Below, piece after piece: positions 6,229 to 7,151 of a stretch of 7,151 bases of DNA (position 1 is its first letter; the number at the start of each line of letters is the position of its first letter). This DNA comes from Patescibacteria group bacterium (GTDB lineage Bacteria; Patescibacteriota; Minisyncoccia; Phycocordibacterales; Phycocordibacteraceae), in the NCBI GenBank assembly GCA_019246385.1, contig JAFAQP010000072.1, positions 1 through 7,151 on the forward strand. The letters run 5' to 3'. The translations under genes and the position numbers were made by a program. Under the pieces are notes generated by a model. That model was not told the DNA's origin. It did not search any database and saw only the letters and a program-made list of their open reading frames with translations.

Positions 6229-6239
6229 GCGGTATGCGG
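6212..6239 (+). repeat. 13-base inverted repeat enclosing the amt stop codon
   Basis: The left arm 6212-6224 and right arm 6227-6239 are perfect complements, giving at least an 11-base GC-rich stem with a 6-base loop TTTTAA that contains the amt stop TAA (6226-6228). The left arm encodes the last residues of Amt. No run of T follows (next bases CATGGTACAC), so it is not a standard intrinsic terminator; it may act as an RNA 3' stabiliser or processing element between amt and the next gene. Confidence 0.6.
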
Positions 6240-6269
6240 CATGGTACACTATGATTGATTAGAAGCCTT

Positions 6270-6275
6270 TAATCT
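6270..6275 (+). promoter_or_regulatory. Putative -10 box for the zinc-ribbon gene (leaderless)
   Basis: TAATCT (four of six to consensus, TANNNT pattern) ends six bases before ATG 6282, again placing the expected transcript start at the start codon. An alternative is the extended -10-like TGGTACACT at 6242-6250, which would give a leader of about 25 bases. No Shine-Dalgarno is present. Confidence 0.3.
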
Positions 6276-6281
6276 TTATAT

Positions 6282-6437
6282 ATGGATGACGTCGTAGGAT
6301 ATTGCGTTAAATGCAAAACAAAGCGGGATATGAAAGATGCGAACGAAGTGGAGATGAAAGGCGGCCGCCGCGCGATGAAGGGTACCTGTTCAGTATGCGG
6401 AACAGGCATGTATAAGATTCTCGGTAATAAAAAATAG
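6282..6437 (+). CDS. Small DUF5679-like zinc-ribbon protein, 51 residues
   Basis: The short frame ATG 6282 to TAG 6435-6437 encodes 51 residues with two CxxC knuckles: 'YCVKCKTKRDM' (C8, C11) and 'GTCSVCGTGMYKI' (C36, C39). Between them is a basic strand-turn segment with 'EMKGGRRAMKG'. This layout matches what I know as the DUF5679 family, small proteins frequent in Patescibacteria; the assignment is from memory of the pattern. The four Cys very likely bind one zinc ion. Function is unknown; basic zinc ribbons of this size often contact nucleic acid or ribosomes, which here is only inference. It is followed directly by a strong terminator, and preceded by the amt-end hairpin and its own candidate promoter, so it may be transcribed alone or as the last gene of the glnA-amt operon. 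Confidence 0.85.
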   Translation: MDDVVGYCVKCKTKRDMKDANEVEMKGGRRAMKGTCSVCGTGMYKILGNKK

Positions 6438-6447
6438 CAATCCTCCA

Positions 6448-6474
6448 AAAAACCGCCCTCATCAGGCGGTTTTT
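6448..6474. terminator. Bidirectional intrinsic terminator
   Basis: The stem AAAAACCGCC (6448-6457) pairs with GGCGGTTTTT (6465-6474) around the 7-base loop CTCATCA. The GC core followed by T5 is a textbook rho-independent terminator for the + strand zinc-ribbon gene ten bases upstream. The A-run on the other side gives the same T-tract on the minus strand, so it should also end transcription of the minus-strand membrane-protein gene ending at 6497. Confidence 0.9.
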
Positions 6475-6496
6475 GTTGAAGAGAATTCTTCCTAAT

Positions 6497-6829
6497 TTAG
6501 TGGGTCGTTCCTCCCGTAGTTCCTCCTGATGTTCCTCCGGACGTTCCGCCGGTTACGCTGCCTGACCCGCTACCGGAAACGCTGCCTCCCGCCGAACCGG
6601 ATGTGCCGGGAGCCGCAGAAGAGCCTGAGCCTGACGGAGCCGGCAGGCTGACATTAATGTTGGTCCCGGGGGCCGCCGGAGCAGGAGCCCCAAACGCGCC
6701 GCGCTGGTAGAGGAGTATGCCGCCGATGATAAGAGCGAGGATGACGACAACCGCGACGATCCATCCTGCAGCACTGCCGCTATCGTCTCCATTCTTGTCA
6801 GGCGAGTTAGTGATGATTGTGTCTGCCAT
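6497..6829 (-). CDS. Single-pass membrane protein with Gly/Ser/Thr-rich tail
   Basis: This protein of 110 residues is not assigned to a named family. Layout: a polar N-terminus (1-22, 'MADTIITNSPDKNGDDSGSA'), one strong membrane helix at about 23-41 ('WIVAVVVILALIIGGILLY') followed by Gln-Arg, a Pro/Ala-rich linker (45-54), a short 'TNINVSLPAPSG' segment (56-67), and a low-complexity tail of G, S and T ending in four GGT[S/T] units (94-109) and a C-terminal His. The helix lacks a cleavage site, so it is probably a membrane anchor; topology is uncertain. Short proteins of the form 'TM helix plus NINVxLP' occur in several bacteria, with no established role. The tail resembles a flexible linker or wall-spanning stalk. 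ATG 6829 is supported by the -10-like box upstream; no Shine-Dalgarno is present. It shares the bidirectional terminator at 6448-6474. Confidence 0.75.
   Translation of the reverse strand: MADTIITNSPDKNGDDSGSAAGWIVAVVVILALIIGGILLYQRGAFGAPAPAAPGTNINVSLPAPSGSGSSAAPGTSGSAGGSVSGSGSGSVTGGTSGGTSGGTTGGTTH
6506..6553 (-). repeat. Four imperfect 12-base coding repeats
   Basis: Units 6506-6517, 6518-6529, 6530-6541 and 6542-6553 share the core GTTCCTCC (one copy GTTCCGCC) on the + strand. They encode the GGTS/GGTT units of the membrane-protein tail. The units differ mostly at codon third positions, so the array is either old or held by selection on the protein. Copy number may vary between strains. 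Confidence 0.7.
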
Positions 6830-6837
6830 AGTGTTTA

Positions 6838-6843
6838 TTTATA
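6838..6843 (-). promoter_or_regulatory. Putative -10 box for the Gly/Ser/Thr-tail membrane protein (leaderless)
   Basis: On the minus strand TATAAA ends eight bases before ATG 6829, predicting a leader of about two bases. An overlapping alternative, TACTAT (6848-6843), would give about seven. There is no Shine-Dalgarno. The -35 region is weak and coincides with the dyad GATAAA-AAATAC-TTTATC at 6861-6878. Confidence 0.3.
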
Positions 6844-6914
6844 TAGTAAAGGTTAAAACGGATAAAAAATACTTTATCAAGCATACCCGGCCGAGATGAA
6901 AAGGCGGTGAATGA

Positions 6915-7151
6915 TCAATGGGAACTTGAGCTTCTAAAACGCTCGCTGACTTCTATGCCTAAAAGAAGACAGAACCCGCCGAGGATATATCCGCCGAGAA
7001 CATCGCTAGGAAAGTGAACCCCAAGATACAAACGGCTCGCTCCCACGAGAAGAATGACAACTACCATGACAAGCCGGATATACGCTGCCTTTGCCGGGTA
7101 TCGCTGCGAAAGAAAGTATCCGAGATAGCCGTAGAATGCCATGGCTGCCGT
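6915..7151 (-). CDS. PAP2-family membrane phosphatase, C-terminal fragment
   Basis: The frame stays open through the end of the window, so the N-terminal part is missing; 78 residues are visible, ending at TGA (6917-6915). The fragment begins T-A-A-M-A-F, which looks like the residues just after the 'PSGH' motif of PAP2 phosphatases, and contains the full third motif S-R-x5-H-x3-D as 'SRLYLGVHFPSD', with the catalytic His and Asp. Two hydrophobic segments flank it ('LVMVVVILLVGA' and 'VLGGYILGGFCLLLGIEV'), as expected for the last helices of these integral membrane enzymes. The family removes phosphate from lipid phosphates or diphosphates such as undecaprenyl diphosphate or phosphatidic acid; the substrate cannot be told from this part. 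The Met at 7142 is internal, not the start. It lies 85 bases upstream of the membrane-protein gene on the same strand. Confidence 0.9.
   Translation of the reverse strand, partial: TAAMAFYGYLGYFLSQRYPAKAAYIRLVMVVVILLVGASRLYLGVHFPSDVLGGYILGGFCLLLGIEVSERFRSSSSH

Noticed and set aside
6212..6239. Hairpin at the amt end as an intrinsic terminator
   Set aside because: Strong stem but no T-tract after it; kept as an inverted repeat instead.
1..7151. CRISPR array, tRNA/rRNA, insertion sequence or prophage
   Set aside because: No spaced direct repeats, cloverleaf-like sequence, transposase or integrase motif, or terminal inverted repeats were seen on either strand.

Overview
The window looks like an ordinary chromosomal stretch from a small-genome bacterium, most likely a Patescibacteria/CPR (Parcubacteria-like) lineage. 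This is inferred from a 51-residue DUF5679-type zinc-ribbon protein, a short cupredoxin-like protein, compact tightly packed genes, and a near absence of Shine-Dalgarno sequences. TGA is used as a stop (last gene), so the genetic code appears standard. No phage, IS, CRISPR, tRNA or rRNA was found.

Layout. (1) 1-261: 3' end of a cupredoxin-like protein, + strand. (2) 330-2094: an OmpR-family response regulator and an overlapping membrane histidine kinase, a two-component system. (3) 2246-2473: an unrecognised 75-residue protein whose stop codon interlocks with that of the convergent pyrF (2470-3297, - strand). (4) 3446-6228: type I glutamine synthetase overlapping an Amt ammonium transporter by 16 bases. 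(5) 6282-6437: the zinc-ribbon protein, followed by a strong bidirectional terminator. (6) 6497-6829, - strand: a single-pass membrane protein with a Gly/Ser/Thr-rich tail. (7) 6915-7151, - strand: the C-terminal part of a PAP2-family phosphatase running off the window.

How the genes fit together. Amt brings in ammonium and glutamine synthetase fixes it onto glutamate, so 3446-6228 is a self-contained nitrogen-assimilation operon. pyrF makes UMP from OMP and diverges from it across a 148-base region holding a perfect 6+6 palindrome. The signal sensed by the two-component system cannot be read from the sequence.

The most distinctive signal is regulatory. Several genes on both strands have a -10-like hexamer ending only 6-9 bases before the start codon and no Shine-Dalgarno, which predicts leaderless mRNAs. 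I did not find a clearly new multi-gene system. The best leads are the leaderless architecture, an Asn replacing a conserved active-site His in the glutamine synthetase, a cupredoxin lacking copper ligands, and two unrecognised small proteins.
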